A DNA stretch of 31,660 nucleotides from an uncultured Collinsella sp. (GTDB taxonomy: Bacteria; Actinomycetota; Coriobacteriia; Coriobacteriales; Coriobacteriaceae), in contig CALJNY010000281.1 of the NCBI GenBank assembly GCA_937981515.1, forward strand, positions 1-31,660. The letters run 5' to 3'. Positions 30,466 to 31,660 of this stretch are shown here, in pieces (position 1 is the first letter of the stretch; each line of letters begins with the position of its first letter). A model generated the notes under the pieces. The model searched no databases. It was not told the DNA's origin and saw only the letters and a list, made by a program, of their open reading frames with translations. The translations under genes and the position numbers were made by a program.

Positions 30466-30595
30466 TTTCGGAAGTGCGGGGAAAAAGACAAACAGGGAAA
30501 GCACAAGCGGTATTTGAACCAAATTTATCAGGGGTTTTGTTGAAATTAAAGGGCTTGTGCTCGAAGGTAAGCAATTTTTCCCCGCACTTCCGAAA
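30466..30595. repeat. inverted-repeat element with 21-bp ends
   Basis: The arm 30466-30486 (TTTCGGAAGTGCGGGGAAAA plus A) is exactly reverse-complemented by 30575-30595. An inner 8-bp pair, GCACAAGC (30501-30508) and GCTTGTGC (30553-30560), continues the fold, and the centre is AT-rich. The 419-base gap 30420-30838 holds this element and the pyk terminator; between them (30596-30775) I saw nothing clear. Confidence 0.65.
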
Positions 30596-30775
30596 ACGCG
30601 ATTGATTTGGACCTTGCTAAAACGATTTATCAGTTCTGCGTGAGGTGTGGTCTTGCCACCGGGCGAACACTTTTAGCGCTTGGGACTTTATTTATTGGGC
30701 CTCGAAGGGTGGATTTCGCGCTTTTAGTAAAGAAATGAGTGCGTGTTTTGCCGTGCGCCGGCATTGACGCAAAGA

Positions 30776-30810
30776 AAAGGGTCCGGAAGGCGAAGCCTTC
30801 CGGACCCTTT
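30776..30810 (-). terminator. terminator of pyk
   Basis: A perfect 16-bp stem (AAAGGGTCCGGAAGGC and complement) with a 3-base loop, followed on the minus strand by TTTTCTTTG. It lies 28 bases after the pyk stop. Confidence 0.9.
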
Positions 30811-30838
30811 GCAATGCAAATCTGCTTGCAAGTGCGAT

Positions 30839-31660
30839 TTAGCGCACCTGAGCGACGTAAGCGACGTTGGTCGAGGAGACCTTGTCCTCGAGCTGGACGC
30901 TCATACGGGGATCGCCGGCGGTAGCGACGGTCAAATCGCCAGTCTTGACGTAGCCGAGCTCCTTAGCGGTCTCGATCGCCTTGACGATCGTGCCGTTGAC
31001 GGTGCCCTGGGTAATCTCTGCCTGGTGCGGGATAACGCCCCAGTACATGATCATCTGCTGGACGGCCCACTCGTGGCGGGAGAACGCGCAGATCGGCATG
31101 TTGGGACGGAAGTGCGAGATCAGGCGAGCAGTACGACCAGTGGTCGTCGGCACGGTGATGCACTTGGCGCCAACGGTGGTGGCCATGTTCACAGCGGACA
31201 TACCCACAACGTTGTTGACGACGCGGGTGCCGTGAGCGTCAGCCGGAACCTCGAGCGGAGCGTGAGCCGGGAGGTACTTCTCGGTCTCGAGAGCAATGCT
31301 GGCCTGCATCTTGACGGCCTCAACCGGGTACTTACCGGCAGCGGACTCGCCGGAAAGCATAACGGCGTCGGTGCCGTCGTAGATAGCATTAGCGACGTCG
31401 GCAACCTCGGCGCGCGTCGGGCGCGGGTTCTTGATCATGGAATCCATGACCTGCGTAGCGACGATGACGGGCTTGGCGGCAATGCGGGCGAGTTCGATCG
31501 CGCGCTTCTGGACCAGCGGAACAGCCTCGAGGGGCATCTCGACACCGAGGTCACCGCGGGCGACCATAATGCCGTCGAAGGCCTCGATGATGTCTTCCAG
31601 CGCCTCGACAGCCTGCGGCTTCTCGATCTTGGCGATGACCGGGATGCGCTTGCCCATCTC
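30839..31660 (-). CDS. pyk: pyruvate kinase, C-terminal part (truncated by window)
   Basis: Last glycolytic step: phosphoenolpyruvate plus ADP to pyruvate plus ATP. 273 residues are visible and the frame runs off the right edge, so the N-terminus is outside the window. Seen here: KIEKPQAVEALEDIIEAFDG, the metal- and substrate-binding MVARGDLGVEMP, QVMDSMIKNPRPTRAEV-type sequence, and AVMLSGESAAGKYPVEAV. The C-terminal regulatory domain follows (TTTGRTARLISHFRPNMPI, FSRHEWAVQQMIMYWGVIP). The protein ends soon after this domain, with no extra PEP-utilising domain. The methionine at 31657 is internal, not a start. A strong terminator follows. Confidence 0.97.
   Translation of the reverse strand, partial: EMGKRIPVIAKIEKPQAVEALEDIIEAFDGIMVARGDLGVEMPLEAVPLVQKRAIELARIAAKPVIVATQVMDSMIKNPRPTRAEVADVANAIYDGTDAVMLSGESAAGKYPVEAVKMQASIALETEKYLPAHAPLEVPADAHGTRVVNNVVGMSAVNMATTVGAKCITVPTTTGRTARLISHFRPNMPICAFSRHEWAVQQMIMYWGVIPHQAEITQGTVNGTIVKAIETAKELGYVKTGDLTVATAGDPRMSVQLEDKVSSTNVAYVAQVR

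Overview
The window looks like a chromosomal segment of a high-GC Gram-positive gut anaerobe of the Coriobacteriia, most likely Collinsella or a close relative. The reasons are strong G/C third-position bias, a Phe T-box ahead of pheST, a fermentative LDH-like dehydrogenase, an ECF-type metal importer and many intergenic palindromes. The taxon is inferred from style and gene content, not proven.

Layout. 0.1-4.0 kb: recQ, a GntR/UTRA regulator and a FrlB-like fructosamine-6-phosphate deglycase, with two copies of a putative operator between the last two. 4.0-7.1 kb: a lactate/2-hydroxyacid dehydrogenase (-), metA (+) and 5-formyl-THF cyclo-ligase (-). 7.1-8.1 kb: a hicAB toxin-antitoxin pair whose promoter carries LexA-type boxes and which sits between two inverted REP-like sequences. 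8.1-11.2 kb: a large M16C metalloprotease (-). 11.2-16.3 kb: an accessory stretch holding a six-unit repeat array, two clusters of GAGAGATAA sites around a promoter, an AlbA_2/HATPase regulator, an unknown protein, an HNH endonuclease, a small Cys-rich protein and a DUF5710 protein. It ends near tRNA-Val(GAC). 17-21.4 kb: an EamA transporter, glmM and an M32 carboxypeptidase. 21.4-25.5 kb: T-box(Phe)-pheS-pheT. 25.6-28.4 kb: a probable nickel ECF transporter (nikMN-Q-O type) behind a NikR-type operator. 28.5-31.66 kb: a Zn-dependent phospholipase C-like protein, a DUF559/AbiEi-like protein and the 3' part of pyk.

How it works together. Most genes are housekeeping: DNA repair, cell-wall precursor synthesis, aminoacylation, methionine and folate metabolism, and glycolysis. 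The most interesting content is regulatory. It includes a predicted SOS-controlled hicAB, a predicted NikR-controlled nickel importer whose promoter is nested in the upstream terminator, a repeat-rich control region before the AlbA_2 gene, and at least four long inverted-repeat elements in intergenic DNA. No integrase, transposase, CRISPR array or rRNA gene was seen.
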